A DNA stretch of 64,000 nucleotides from Bin18 sp965242795 (GCA_965242795.1 OZ251505.1:2914001-2978000), one strand, 5' to 3'; positions 50,812 through 59,645 are shown, numbered from the stretch's first letter. Notes: generated by a model from the letters alone, not told the origin. Translations and numbers: made by a program.

Positions 50812-52503
50812 ATGACGGAACACGCCGGACCGCATCGCCGGCGCCGACCCAAGGGCTTACGCACCCGCCCCAAGGGCCGTCAGGTCGATCCGCAGGCGCT
50901 CGACGAGATTCGCGGGCTGCTGGCCGACGCCCCGCGGCGCCGCGACCTGCTGATCGAGCATCTGCATACGATCCAGGATCGCTACGGCTACCTGTCCGCG
51001 GCGCATCTGGTCGCCCTCGCCCATGAAATGAAACTGGCGCCGGTCGAGGTGTACGAGGTCGCCAGCTTCTACCACCACTTCGACGTGGTGAAGGAGGGCG
51101 ACACCCCGCCCCCGCGACTCACGGTGCGCGTGTGCGATTCGATCAGTTGCGAGTTGGCCGGCGCGCAGCCGTTGCTGGCCGAACTGCAAGCGGAACTCGG
51201 CCCAGGCGTGCGCGTCCAACCCGTGCCGTGCGTCGGCCGGTGCGAAACCGCGCCGGTCGTGGTGGTGGGCCAGAACCCGATCGGCGGGGCGAGCGTGGCT
51301 GCGGTGCAACGCGCGGTACGACGGAACGACATCGCCGCCCCGCTGCCGGCCGACACCATCGACTTGGCCGTGTACGAGCGGAACGGCGGCTACCGTGTGC
51401 TGCGCGAATGCGTGGCCGGGCGCCGCGACGTCGAGTCGGTCCTGACCGCGCTGGAAGACTCCGGGCTGCGCGGCCTGGGCGGCGCCGGGTTTCCGGCCGG
51501 GCGCAAGTGGCGCATCGTGCGCGGCTACGCCGGCCCGCGGCTGTTGGCCGTCAACCTGGACGAGGGCGAGCCCGGCACGTTCAAGGACCGGGTGTACCTG
51601 GAGGCCGACCCGCATCGGTTCCTGGAAGGGATGCTGATCGCCTGCTGGGCGGTCGGCATCGACGCGGCCTACCTCTACGTGCGCGATGAATATCCCGCGG
51701 GGCGCCGGATTCTGCACGACACGCTGGCCGCGCTGCGCGCCGCGCCGCCGGCCCCGCTCCCGGAGATGCACGTGCGGCGGGGCGCCGGTGCGTACGTCTG
51801 CGGCGAAGAATCGGGCATGATCGAATCCATCGAGGGCAAGCGCGGCATGCCGCGGCTGCGCCCGCCGTACGTGGCCGAGGTCGGCCTGTTCGGCCGTCCG
51901 ACGTTGGAGCACAACTTCGAGACGCTGTACTGGGTGCGCGACATTCTCGATAAGGGGCCGGACTGGTTCGCCGGCCACGGACGCCGCGGGCGCCGCGGCT
52001 TGCGTTCGTTCTCGGTCAGCGGGCGGGTGCGGAAACCCGGCGTCCATCTGGCGCCGGCCGGCATCAGCCTGCGCGAACTGGTGGACGAATACTGCGGTGG
52101 TATGCTGCCCGGCCACACGCTGTACGCCTATTTCCCGGGCGGAGCGTCGGGCGGCATCCTGCCCGCGTCGCTGGCCGACCTGCCGCTCGATTTCGACACG
52201 CTGCAACCCCACGGCTGCTTCATCGGCTCCGCGGCGGTCATCGTGCTGTCCGACCGGGACAGCGCCAAGGCCGCGGCCCGCAACGCCATGCGCTTCTTTT
52301 CGCACGAGTCGTGCGGCAAGTGCACGCCGTGCCGCGTGGGCACCGCCAAGGCCGCGGCGCTCATGGCCGGCGACCGCTGGGACACCGCGCTGCTGGAAGA
52401 ACTCGCCCGAGTGATGGGCGACGCGTCGATCTGCGGCCTGGGCCAAGCCGCGCCCAACCCGCTGCGCAGCGTCGTCAAATACTTTGCAGAGGAGCTTGCC
52501 TGA
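50812..52503 (+). CDS. NAD-dependent formate dehydrogenase, fused NuoE-NuoF-like diaphorase subunit
   Basis: A 563-residue protein joining a 24-kDa-type ferredoxin domain to a 51-kDa-type flavoprotein. The first part has C108, C113, C140 and C144 for a [2Fe-2S] centre; the second has the FMN/NADH region GLRGLGGAGFPAGRKW, and SCGKCTPCRVG plus a later Cys for a [4Fe-4S] centre. In many bacteria these are separate gamma and beta subunits (FdsG, FdsB); here they are one chain, as in some FdhB-type enzymes. The stop overlaps the alpha-subunit ATG (TGATG). Confidence 0.93.
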   Translation: MTEHAGPHRRRRPKGLRTRPKGRQVDPQALDEIRGLLADAPRRRDLLIEHLHTIQDRYGYLSAAHLVALAHEMKLAPVEVYEVASFYHHFDVVKEGDTPPPRLTVRVCDSISCELAGAQPLLAELQAELGPGVRVQPVPCVGRCETAPVVVVGQNPIGGASVAAVQRAVRRNDIAAPLPADTIDLAVYERNGGYRVLRECVAGRRDVESVLTALEDSGLRGLGGAGFPAGRKWRIVRGYAGPRLLAVNLDEGEPGTFKDRVYLEADPHRFLEGMLIACWAVGIDAAYLYVRDEYPAGRRILHDTLAALRAAPPAPLPEMHVRRGAGAYVCGEESGMIESIEGKRGMPRLRPPYVAEVGLFGRPTLEHNFETLYWVRDILDKGPDWFAGHGRRGRRGLRSFSVSGRVRKPGVHLAPAGISLRELVDEYCGGMLPGHTLYAYFPGGASGGILPASLADLPLDFDTLQPHGCFIGSAAVIVLSDRDSAKAAARNAMRFFSHESCGKCTPCRVGTAKAAALMAGDRWDTALLEELARVMGDASICGLGQAAPNPLRSVVKYFAEELA

Positions 52504-55292
52504 TGGCCGCTGCGCCCGACCCTCCGACGAACGGTGCGGCTCCGCACGCGGAGAAGGGCGTCATCGCCTTCCATCTGGACGGCCGCGAGGTGGACGCCCG
52601 CCCGGGCGAAACGATCCTGCAAGCCGCGCGCCGCCACGGCGTGGAAATTCCCCACCTGTGCTACACGGACGGGCTGCGGCCGGACGGCAACTGCCGCGCG
52701 TGCGTGGTGGAAGTGGAGGGCGAGCGACCGCTGGCCGCGTCGTGTTGCCGGACTCCGCAGGCCGGCATGCAAGTCTCCAGCCAAAGCGAGCGGGCGCGAC
52801 ATTCCCAGAAACTCGTACTCGAACTGCTGTTGTCCGACATGGGCGCGACCGCGCACACGCGGCACTCGGAACTGGACGCCTGGGCCGAGACGCTGCAAGT
52901 CGGGCTGCCTCGCTTTCCCGCGCGCCGGCAACCCGAGCCCGACGTTTCGCACCCCGCGATTGCCGTCAACCTGGACGCCTGCATCCAATGCACGCGTTGC
53001 CAGCGCGCCTGCCGCGAAGAACAGGTCAACGACGTGATCGGCTACGCGCACCGCGGGAGCCGAGCCGAGATCGTCTTCGACGTGGCCGACCCGATGGGCG
53101 CCAGTTCCTGCGTCGGCTGCGGCGAGTGCGTGCAGGCGTGTCCGACCGGCGCGCTCATGCCGGCCCGCGGCGTCGGGCTGCTGGAACCCGACAAGACCGT
53201 GGACTCGGTCTGTCCGTACTGCGGAGTCGGCTGCCTGCTCACCTATCACGTCAAGGACGACAAAATTCTGTACGTCACCGGGCGCGACGGCCCGTCCAAC
53301 CGCGGCCGGCTGTGCGTGAAGGGCCGCTACGGTTTCGATTACGTACACCATCGGCAGCGGCTCACCACGCCGTTGATCCGCAAACCGGGCGTCCCCAAAT
53401 CCGCGGACGCTTCGCTCGCCCCCGACGCCATCGCGGACGCGTTCCGCGAGGCGAGCTGGGACGAGGCGCTCGACGCAGCGGCCGGCGGGCTGGCGCGCAT
53501 CCGCGACACGCACGGCGGCCACGCCCTGGCCGGGTTCGGCTCGGCCAAGGGCAGCAACGAAGAAGCGTATCTGTTTCAGAAACTCGTGCGGACGGGTTTC
53601 GGCACCAACAACGTCGATCACTGCACGCGCTTGTGTCACGCCTCGTCCGTGGCCGCGCTGTTGGAAGGCATCGGGTCGGGCGCGGTCTCCAACCAGGTCG
53701 CCGACGTGGCGGAAGCCGAGTGTCTGCTGGTCATCGGCGCCAACGCGACCGAGAACCATCCCGTGGCCGCGACGTTCATCAAGAACGCGGCCAAGGCCGG
53801 CAAGACGCTGATCGTGATGGACCCGCGGCGCACCGGCCTGGCCCGCCACGCGACGCACTATCTCCAGTTCGCGCCGGACACGGACGTGGCGCTGCTCAAC
53901 GCCATGCTGCACGCCATCATCGAAGAAGACTTGGTGGACCGCGAGTTCATCGCGCAGCGCACCACCGGCTTCGCGGAGATCGAACGCAACGTGGCCGCCT
54001 TCAGTCCCGAGGCCATGCAGTCCGTCTGCGGAATTCCGGCCGAGACCATCCGCGAAGTGGCCCGCCGCTACGCGACCGCGTCCGGCTCGATGATCTTCTG
54101 GGGCATGGGTGTCTCGCAGCACGTGCACGGCACGGACAACGCCCGCTGTCTGATCGCGCTGGCGCTGATGACCGGCCAGATCGGTCGCCCCGGCACCGGC
54201 CTGCACCCGCTCCGCGGCCAGAACAACGTGCAGGGCGCCTCCGACGCCGGCCTGATCCCGATGATGTTCCCCGCCTATCAGCGCGTGGACGACGCCGAGG
54301 TGCGCGCCCGTTTCGAGGCGGCCTGGGGCGTGCCCCTCGACCCGCGGCCCGGCCTGACCGTGGTGGAGATCATGGAGGCGATCCTCGAAGGCCGGCTGCA
54401 CGGCATGTACGTCATGGGCGAGAACCCGGCCATGTCGGACCCCAACCTGCACCATGCGCGGCAGGCGCTGGCGCGGCTCGACCATCTGGTCGTGCAGGAG
54501 TTGTTTCTCACCGAGACCGCGGCGTTCGCGGACGTCGTGCTGCCCGCGTCCGCCTTCCCGGAGAAGACCGGCACGTTCACCAACACCGACCGGCGCATGC
54601 AGCTCGGCCGGCAAGCCCTGGCTGCGCCGGGCGCCGCGCGGCAGGACTTGGACATCATCCAGCAAATGGCCCGCCGGCTGGGACTGGACTGGCACTATCC
54701 CGACGCTGCCGCGGTTTACGAAGAAATGCGCTGGACCATCCCGGGCATCGAAGGCATCAGTTGGGCGCGGCTCGAACGCCTCGACTCCATCACCTACCCT
54801 TGTTGGACCGAAGACGACCCCGGCCGTCCGGTCGTCTTTCAGAAGAACTTTCCGACCCGGGACGGCCGCGGCCGCTTCGTATCGGCCGGCTTGATCGCCG
54901 CGGACGAACGGCCCGACGCCGAGTATCCGTTCGTGTTGCTCACCGGCCGCCAGCTCGAACACTGGCACACCGGCGCCATGACCCGCCGCGCCAGCGTTCT
55001 GCACGCCCTGGAGCCGCACCCGGTGATCGACATCCATCCCGCGGACTTGGCCGCACTCGGCGCCACCGCGGGCGACCTGCTGACCATCGCCTCGCGCCGG
55101 GGCACGATCACCGCCTACGCCCGTGCGGACGACACCCTGCGCCGCACCGAGATCTTCATGCCGTTCTGTTACCAGGAGGCTGCGGCCAACCTGCTGACCA
55201 ACGCGGCGTTGGACCCAGACGGCAAAATTCCCGAATTCAAGTACTGCGCGGTGCAGGTGCACATCCACCGCCCCGAACCTGCACGCCAGTGA
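52503..55292 (+). CDS. Formate dehydrogenase, catalytic alpha subunit (Mo/W-bis-MGD)
   Basis: This 929-residue protein begins with a NuoG-like [2Fe-2S] domain (CYTDGLRPDGNCRAC), two ferredoxin-type clusters (CIQCTRCQRAC and CVGCGECVQACP), and the [4Fe-4S] motif CPYCGVGC before the molybdopterin domains. The metal ligand is Cys378, in TRLCHASS, the non-selenocysteine form. It oxidises formate to CO2 and passes electrons to NAD through the diaphorase chain encoded just before it. No fdhD/fdsC sulfurase or fdsD gene follows, so maturation factors must lie elsewhere. Confidence 0.95.
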   Translation: MAAAPDPPTNGAAPHAEKGVIAFHLDGREVDARPGETILQAARRHGVEIPHLCYTDGLRPDGNCRACVVEVEGERPLAASCCRTPQAGMQVSSQSERARHSQKLVLELLLSDMGATAHTRHSELDAWAETLQVGLPRFPARRQPEPDVSHPAIAVNLDACIQCTRCQRACREEQVNDVIGYAHRGSRAEIVFDVADPMGASSCVGCGECVQACPTGALMPARGVGLLEPDKTVDSVCPYCGVGCLLTYHVKDDKILYVTGRDGPSNRGRLCVKGRYGFDYVHHRQRLTTPLIRKPGVPKSADASLAPDAIADAFREASWDEALDAAAGGLARIRDTHGGHALAGFGSAKGSNEEAYLFQKLVRTGFGTNNVDHCTRLCHASSVAALLEGIGSGAVSNQVADVAEAECLLVIGANATENHPVAATFIKNAAKAGKTLIVMDPRRTGLARHATHYLQFAPDTDVALLNAMLHAIIEEDLVDREFIAQRTTGFAEIERNVAAFSPEAMQSVCGIPAETIREVARRYATASGSMIFWGMGVSQHVHGTDNARCLIALALMTGQIGRPGTGLHPLRGQNNVQGASDAGLIPMMFPAYQRVDDAEVRARFEAAWGVPLDPRPGLTVVEIMEAILEGRLHGMYVMGENPAMSDPNLHHARQALARLDHLVVQELFLTETAAFADVVLPASAFPEKTGTFTNTDRRMQLGRQALAAPGAARQDLDIIQQMARRLGLDWHYPDAAAVYEEMRWTIPGIEGISWARLERLDSITYPCWTEDDPGRPVVFQKNFPTRDGRGRFVSAGLIAADERPDAEYPFVLLTGRQLEHWHTGAMTRRASVLHALEPHPVIDIHPADLAALGATAGDLLTIASRRGTITAYARADDTLRRTEIFMPFCYQEAAANLLTNAALDPDGKIPEFKYCAVQVHIHRPEPARQ

Positions 55293-55323
55293 CGCTCCGC
55301 GCCCGATCGACAAGGAGCACTCG

Positions 55324-55446
55324 ATGGCCGTTTCAGCCCGGCACGCCCCGATGACCGCCGAAGAACTGTTCGCCCTGTCCGGCGACGACGACAAATACGA
55401 ACTCGTCGAAGGCGTACGATCTCGCACAATCGAAGCGGGCTCATGA
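55324..55446 (+). pseudogene. Uma2-family nuclease, N-terminal fragment
   Basis: A 40-codon frame with an AAGGAG ribosome site begins MAVSARHAPMTAEELFALSG and continues KYELVEG, the start of Uma2 (DUF820) PD-(D/E)xK-fold proteins. It then loses similarity and stops at 55444-55446. Full Uma2 proteins are about 180-200 residues. The rest is gone and repeats follow, so this is probably a truncated gene. Confidence 0.7.
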
Positions 55447-55600
55447 TGCGGCACGATGATTCGTAAAAGTGCACATCCCTGACGTCATCTCGCCTGTCTC
55501 GGCTTCTCCATCGCGCGATTCTCTCCGGTCGAGCCCCTTCGACAAGCTCGGAGACCGGTTTCAAGGCAGCGCGGGAGCCAAGCCCGACGGACGGTTGGTA
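55447..55600. other. Gap after Uma2 remnant, with one TTCGACAAGCTCGG unit
   Basis: This stretch has a CCCTTCGACAAGCTCGGAG-type unit near 55535-55552 and otherwise no recognised feature. No gene is supported. Confidence 0.5.
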
Positions 55601-55720
55601 GTGTCTCTGTTGGATTTCACACCGTCCCCCATCCTGTGTAGGGGCAACCCCCTGTGGTTGCCCTGGGGCGGGCAGGCACCCTTCGACAGGCTCGGGGACC
55701 GCAGGGGCCTGCCCTCACGC
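55601..55720. repeat. GTAGGGGCAACCCCCTGTGG compound repeat, copy 1
   Basis: The order is TTCACACCGTC, then TGTAGGGGCAACCCCCTG, then TGGTTGCCCTGGGGC, then CCTTCGACAGGCTCGGGG, then CGCAGGGGCCTGCCCT. The same order recurs at 59646-59772, so the two are copies of one composite repeat. Confidence 0.8.
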
Positions 55721-55773
55721 AGCGTGTTCCATGTCTTGGCCCGCGGGTACGAGTACCATAGAAACGTTTGCTG

Positions 55774-55975
55774 TCACGATGTATTGGTGTAAACGGAATT
55801 TTCAGCTTGTTGAGCCGGAATGCCGCCGCTAGTCGTCTCTTCCATGCCGTCAACAATCAGAATGGTCGGTTTGGACCACGGCCGTTTTTTCGGTGTCCTC
55901 GGCCCGTCGGCTACGATTCCCGGCGATCCTGTGCGGGGGGGGGGGGGGGGGGGGGGGGGTATCGCTTCTTTTCAT
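55774..55975 (-). CDS. Candidate short peptide gene with 25-base C tract, possibly phase-variable RiPP-like precursor
   Basis: The minus strand has GGAAGGAG, then ATG at 55975, five codons (MKRSD), then a run of 25 C bases (55935-55959). With 24 or 27 C the frame continues as a Pro run, then PKKRPWSKPTILIVDGMEE, TTSGGIPAQQAENSVYTNTS and a stop at 55774 (66 residues at 24 C). With the 25 C shown it shifts to another frame and stops early, at about 55852. The K-x-W-x-K-P-x-I/L motif before a Ser/Thr/Gly-rich tail recalls leader-core precursors of ribosomal peptides. No modifying enzyme is adjacent. The tract may be a sequencing artefact. Confidence 0.45.
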
Positions 55976-56029
55976 GGCGTAACTCCTTCCTCGGTTCGTT
56001 CTCGTCCGTTCCTTACGGTATTGTCCGTT

Positions 56030-56401
56030 CTAATGCAAGTCACGCGCATACTCTTTCAGCATGACAAGTGGAACGTGCTCCAGCGTGGCTGCGTGGGTGG
56101 AGGCCAGCTTGACCGCGGGCGCGGCGCCGGCCTCGTAGGCTTCCTTCCAGCGCAGCGCGCATAGACACCAGCAATCGCCGGGTTGCAGGCCGGCAAAACC
56201 GAATTCGGGCCGCGGCGTGCTCAGGTCGTTGCCCTGCGCCTTGGAGAACGCCAGAAAGTCTGCGGTGACTTCGACGCAGACGGTATGCAGTCCGACGTCT
56301 TCTTTGCCGGTATTACAGCAGCCGTCGCGGTAGAAGCCGGTCAGCGGCCGGCCGCTGCAAAGCTGCAACTTGTCGCCCAAAACGTTCTTCGGCTCGTACA
56401 T
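56030..56401 (-). CDS. DUF2237-family protein
   Basis: A 123-residue protein matching DUF2237: NVLGDKLQLCSGRPLTGFYR, DGCCNTGKEDVGLHTVC, FLAFSKAQGNDLSTPRPEF and PGDCWCLCALRW. The family is conserved across bacteria, rich in invariant cysteines, and has no settled function. Its stop is 54 bp upstream of the candidate peptide gene on the same strand. The ribosome site before the ATG is weak. Confidence 0.92.
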   Translation of the reverse strand: MYEPKNVLGDKLQLCSGRPLTGFYRDGCCNTGKEDVGLHTVCVEVTADFLAFSKAQGNDLSTPRPEFGFAGLQPGDCWCLCALRWKEAYEAGAAPAVKLASTHAATLEHVPLVMLKEYARDLH

Positions 56402-56476
56402 CGTATCGATCCGTTACTTCATGCGTGCCGGACTCTTCGTTTCTCTGCGCGCTGGAACGTTGGCGGAAGACCCCGG

Positions 56477-56617
56477 TCAGTCGCGCGAGTCCGGGGCGGG
56501 TTTTGGCGGCTTCCGAGACGTGGATTTACGATCATGAGAGATCACGTCGAAAAACACCGAGCCGAGACCCGCCATGAAGATAAAAAGGGCTAAGAGAACG
56601 ATCCAGTCCCTTTCCAT
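56477..56617 (-). CDS. 46-residue single-TM mini-protein, second copy
   Basis: This mini-protein begins MERDWIVLLALFIFMAGLG, with one membrane helix, then VISHDRK and a basic Pro/Ser tail. Its ATG overlaps the TAA of the preceding two-TM gene (TAATG). The DWI-x-LL and ISHD motifs match the mini-protein at 30512-30610. Confidence 0.7.
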   Translation of the reverse strand: MERDWIVLLALFIFMAGLGSVFFDVISHDRKSTSRKPPKPAPDSRD

Positions 56618-56844
56618 TACAGGTCCTCCAATTCGTCGATTTTTCGATAGGCGATACGATTCACCCACGCAACGCTAAGAGTAACGCCGACGATCACGAA
56701 AATACAAGCCAGGATGATGACGAGAGATTCTTCGGCCGCATTCTGAACAAGCCAAGCAATCAAGGAAACATCGGTGACGACAGCAATGCCGAACACGACT
56801 CTGAGCCAACCGATTTCTTCCTTCAGTCTTTCAACTCTCGACAT
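56617..56844 (-). CDS. 75-residue two-TM protein, second copy of membrane pair
   Basis: It has an N-terminal amphipathic segment (MSRVERLKEEIGWLRV), two hydrophobic helices (about 19-36 and 41-60) and a charged tail (IAYRKIDELEDL). Its ATG is 3 bp after the stop of the aldehyde ferredoxin oxidoreductase gene, so it may be the tail of that operon. It has the same layout as 30277-30525. Function is unknown. Confidence 0.75.
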   Translation of the reverse strand: MSRVERLKEEIGWLRVVFGIAVVTDVSLIAWLVQNAAEESLVIILACIFVIVGVTLSVAWVNRIAYRKIDELEDL

Positions 56845-56847
56845 TGT

Positions 56848-58641
56848 TCAGAGACCCAGCGCCCGTTTCTTCTCGTCCGGCACGGAGCCGTTCATATCCC
56901 AGCCGCGCGCTTCGTAATAACCGTCTATCATCTCGCGCAGTTCTCCGGAGGTCAGCCGCACGCCCTGCGCCACGCCGTCGGGCAGCGGTTCCTGTAGGAG
57001 GCGGGGCGGCAGCCAGTCGTCCGCGGGCCGCCAGCCTTCGCGTTGGTTGTAGAGTTTCTTGAGCGTGTTGATGCGTTCACCTGCGCGCCGCAAATCCCCT
57101 GCGGAAAATGGGCGGCCCGTGACTTGGCTCAGCAGGCCGGCCGCTTCGGCGTAGAAGTCGTCGAAGCAGTTGCGCAGGAATTTGCAGACGATCAACGAGT
57201 CCAGCACCGCGGCGTAGTCTTCGGACGCGGCGACCAGCGCCCCGCGGCCCGCGTCGGCCCGTAACCGATCGACGCGGCCGGAGAAGTCCGCCTCGTATGC
57301 GCCGGAGCGGTTGTGACAGGCGCCGCGCGGGCTCACGGCCAAGCCGAGCGCCATCGTCTTCAGGCTGCGCGGCTCGTACCCGGGCAACTCCATGCCCTTC
57401 ACGTGCACCGCAAGGCGTTGCGCCGCAGCGCCCAACCGGGCCGCGCCGCGCCGCGAGCCCTCGGCCAATACGGCGCCCAGCCCGCGGCGTTCGGCAATGT
57501 CGGGGATCGTGCGCAGCACCGAATCGGCCGCGCCGAACGTCAGATCCGCCTTTGCCGCCTCGGGCCACAATCCGCGCTCGGCGCATTCCATCGCCCAGGC
57601 CAGCGTGCCGCCGGTACTGATCGCGTCCAGGCCGTAACGGTCGCACAGCCGGGCCGCACGCAACACGGCGTCCGACTCCTCGATACCGCACAGCGGGCCG
57701 AGCGCGTATAGGGTTTCGTATTCGAGCCGCTGCTCCGCACCGCCGCGCGCCCGGAACAGACGCTCGCAGCGGATCGAGCACGCGGCGCAACCGTGCGGAC
57801 GGCTCTCGCCTCGACTCAGCAACGTTTCGCCACTCAGCGCGTCCGCGGAGGCGAACGTCGCCTGCTGGAAATTGCGCGTCGGCAAGGTCCCCAGCCGGTT
57901 GAAGACCGACAAGTTGGCGACCGTACCGATCTCCCGATACTTGGCGGTCTGCGGCCCCAGGCTGCATTCGCGCAGCCGCGCCGCCGTGGCGTTCACGCCC
58001 GCTTGATCCGCAACCGGCGTCGAACGTTGCCCACGCAGAGCAACGGCCTTGAGGCGCTTGGCGCCGAACACCGCGCCAATCCCGCCGCGCCCGGCGTGCC
58101 GGCCCTCGTTGCTGAGCGCGGCGAATCGGACTTGCTGTTCCCCGGCTCGTCCGATGGCGGCCACCCGCACGTCCGCATCGTCGAGTTCCGTGCGGACCGC
58201 GGCTTCGGTGTCCTGCGGGCTCCGACCCCACAGCCGCGCCGCGGGCCGGAACTCGACCCGCGTGTCCGTGATCCACAGGTAACAGGGTTCCGCGGCACGG
58301 CCGGTAATCACCAACGCTTCGACCCCGATCCGCTTCAGTTCCAGGGCGAAAAAGCTGGACGACAGGGAGTCGGCGATGCAACCGGTCAGCGGCGATTTGG
58401 TGACCACCGCGTACTTGGCGGTCGTGGTCAGGCCGGTCCCGACCAGCGGCGCGCTGCAAAGAATGATCGGACACTCGGTCGACAGCGGCTCGACGCCCGG
58501 CGGCGCGTATTCGTACAGCAGCGCGGTCCCCAGCCCGACGCCGCCCAGGAAACGGCTCAGCCGTGTCTCGTCGATGGCCTGCCAGTCATACGTTCGGCAG
58601 GCCAGATCGATGCGCAGCAGGCGGCCGTGGAATCCGTGCAT
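56848..58641 (-). CDS. Aldehyde ferredoxin oxidoreductase family protein (tungstopterin)
   Basis: A 597-residue AOR-family enzyme. It opens with HGFHGRLLRIDL and FLGGVGLGTALLYEYAPPGV, typical of the cofactor-binding domain, and has the [4Fe-4S] ligands CAACSIRC plus a distal Cys in LIVCKFLRN. These enzymes oxidise aldehydes to acids with ferredoxin, using a W-bis-pyranopterin. It begins 3 bp after the MobA-MoaD fusion stop, so cofactor maturation and enzyme are co-expressed. A cluster ferredoxin gene is not evident nearby. Substrate range is unknown. Confidence 0.93.
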   Translation of the reverse strand: MHGFHGRLLRIDLACRTYDWQAIDETRLSRFLGGVGLGTALLYEYAPPGVEPLSTECPIILCSAPLVGTGLTTTAKYAVVTKSPLTGCIADSLSSSFFALELKRIGVEALVITGRAAEPCYLWITDTRVEFRPAARLWGRSPQDTEAAVRTELDDADVRVAAIGRAGEQQVRFAALSNEGRHAGRGGIGAVFGAKRLKAVALRGQRSTPVADQAGVNATAARLRECSLGPQTAKYREIGTVANLSVFNRLGTLPTRNFQQATFASADALSGETLLSRGESRPHGCAACSIRCERLFRARGGAEQRLEYETLYALGPLCGIEESDAVLRAARLCDRYGLDAISTGGTLAWAMECAERGLWPEAAKADLTFGAADSVLRTIPDIAERRGLGAVLAEGSRRGAARLGAAAQRLAVHVKGMELPGYEPRSLKTMALGLAVSPRGACHNRSGAYEADFSGRVDRLRADAGRGALVAASEDYAAVLDSLIVCKFLRNCFDDFYAEAAGLLSQVTGRPFSAGDLRRAGERINTLKKLYNQREGWRPADDWLPPRLLQEPLPDGVAQGVRLTSGELREMIDGYYEARGWDMNGSVPDEKKRALGL

Positions 58642-58644
58642 GGC

Positions 58645-59571
58645 TCAGCCGCCCGCGTCGCTGGACAGGATCAGCAGACTGTCCCCGGTCTGCACCGCCG
58701 TGCGGGAATTGCGCACGAACGCCGCGCCATTGAGGTTGCACGCATAACCGCTACCGAGTTGCGTCCCGCCCGCGGCATCGGATTCCAGAACCGGACCCAG
58801 CAGTTGCGGACAGCGTACGGCCAGCGCAGCCAGCGCGTCGCTCAAGAGTGCCTCCGCCGGGAGCGTCAGCGGGACCTGTGCGGTGCCGGCCGTCAGCCGC
58901 GCGACGCCGTACAGTTCGACCGTGCACGCAACCCGCGGGTAGAGCGCACTCCAGCGCGACAGCGCGGCGCGGTAGTCGGCCTCGGTGTTCAGGTTGAGAA
59001 AGCTGAGTCCGTCCGGGTCGAGACGGCGTACCTCGTCCGCGGACACGGTGCGCGTCGGCACGCGGTCGTACAGATAGACTGGCCGCAACCGCTGTTCCGC
59101 GAGTTGTTCTTCGAGCTTGCCGACCACGCTGCGGCGGTACACGGCGTGGAGCGGCTGCAAACGCTCCTGCCACATCGGGACGACGACGTCGTAGGCGGCG
59201 TCCCCGTGGTCGAGTCGGCCGATCAGGTAATCGACGACGGGTAATTGTAGAAAGGCGGCATCACACGAAGTGACGAACGCCGCATCGGTCCCGATTGCGC
59301 GCAACCCGTAGTACAGGCCGCCGACCGGTCCCTGATGGGCGATCTCGTCGGACACGACCGTGGCCGGGAGCCGCGGCAGCGGCTGGTCCGGGGCGCAGAC
59401 GAGGACGAGGTCCGAGAAACGGCGCGAGAGCCGCCGCACGAGATGGACGATCAGCGGCTCCCCGTCGAACGGGAGCAACGCCTTGGGCCGGCCCATGCGG
59501 GAGCTTTTCCCTCCGCACAGGATCACGGCCGACATGTCGGAGTGGCGGGTCTGCGCCGGGGGCGAAGGCAT
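58645..59571 (-). CDS. MobA-MoaD fusion protein (pyranopterin cofactor synthesis)
   Basis: The first about 190 residues are MobA-like (ILCGGKSSRMGRPKALLPF, and SCDAAFLQLPVVDYL for the nucleotide-binding Asp). The last about 85 residues, from VELYGVARLTAG on, are MoaD-like and end in DAGG, with the diglycine exactly at the C terminus as needed for thiocarboxylation. One chain thus joins molybdenum cofactor guanylyltransferase and molybdopterin synthase small subunit. The start is uncertain (59571 or 59535), with no clear ribosome site. It immediately precedes the AOR gene. Confidence 0.85.
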   Translation of the reverse strand: MPSPPAQTRHSDMSAVILCGGKSSRMGRPKALLPFDGEPLIVHLVRRLSRRFSDLVLVCAPDQPLPRLPATVVSDEIAHQGPVGGLYYGLRAIGTDAAFVTSCDAAFLQLPVVDYLIGRLDHGDAAYDVVVPMWQERLQPLHAVYRRSVVGKLEEQLAEQRLRPVYLYDRVPTRTVSADEVRRLDPDGLSFLNLNTEADYRAALSRWSALYPRVACTVELYGVARLTAGTAQVPLTLPAEALLSDALAALAVRCPQLLGPVLESDAAGGTQLGSGYACNLNGAAFVRNSRTAVQTGDSLLILSSDAGG

Positions 59572-59645
59572 GGCGTGCGTGTCGGTCTCGGGTCTCGTGC
59601 GGATGCTACCATCCGACCGAACGAGCGACAACGAATCCCGCGGGG

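Noticed and set aside
55617..55856. 79-residue minus-strand frame beginning within the candidate peptide gene
   Set aside because: Starts in another frame without ribosome site and runs through the GTAGGGGC compound repeat.
55935..55959. 25-base G run as a G-quadruplex regulator
   Set aside because: A simple homopolymer could form a quadruplex, but its position inside a coding start with ribosome site makes slippage or sequencing artefact the better explanations.
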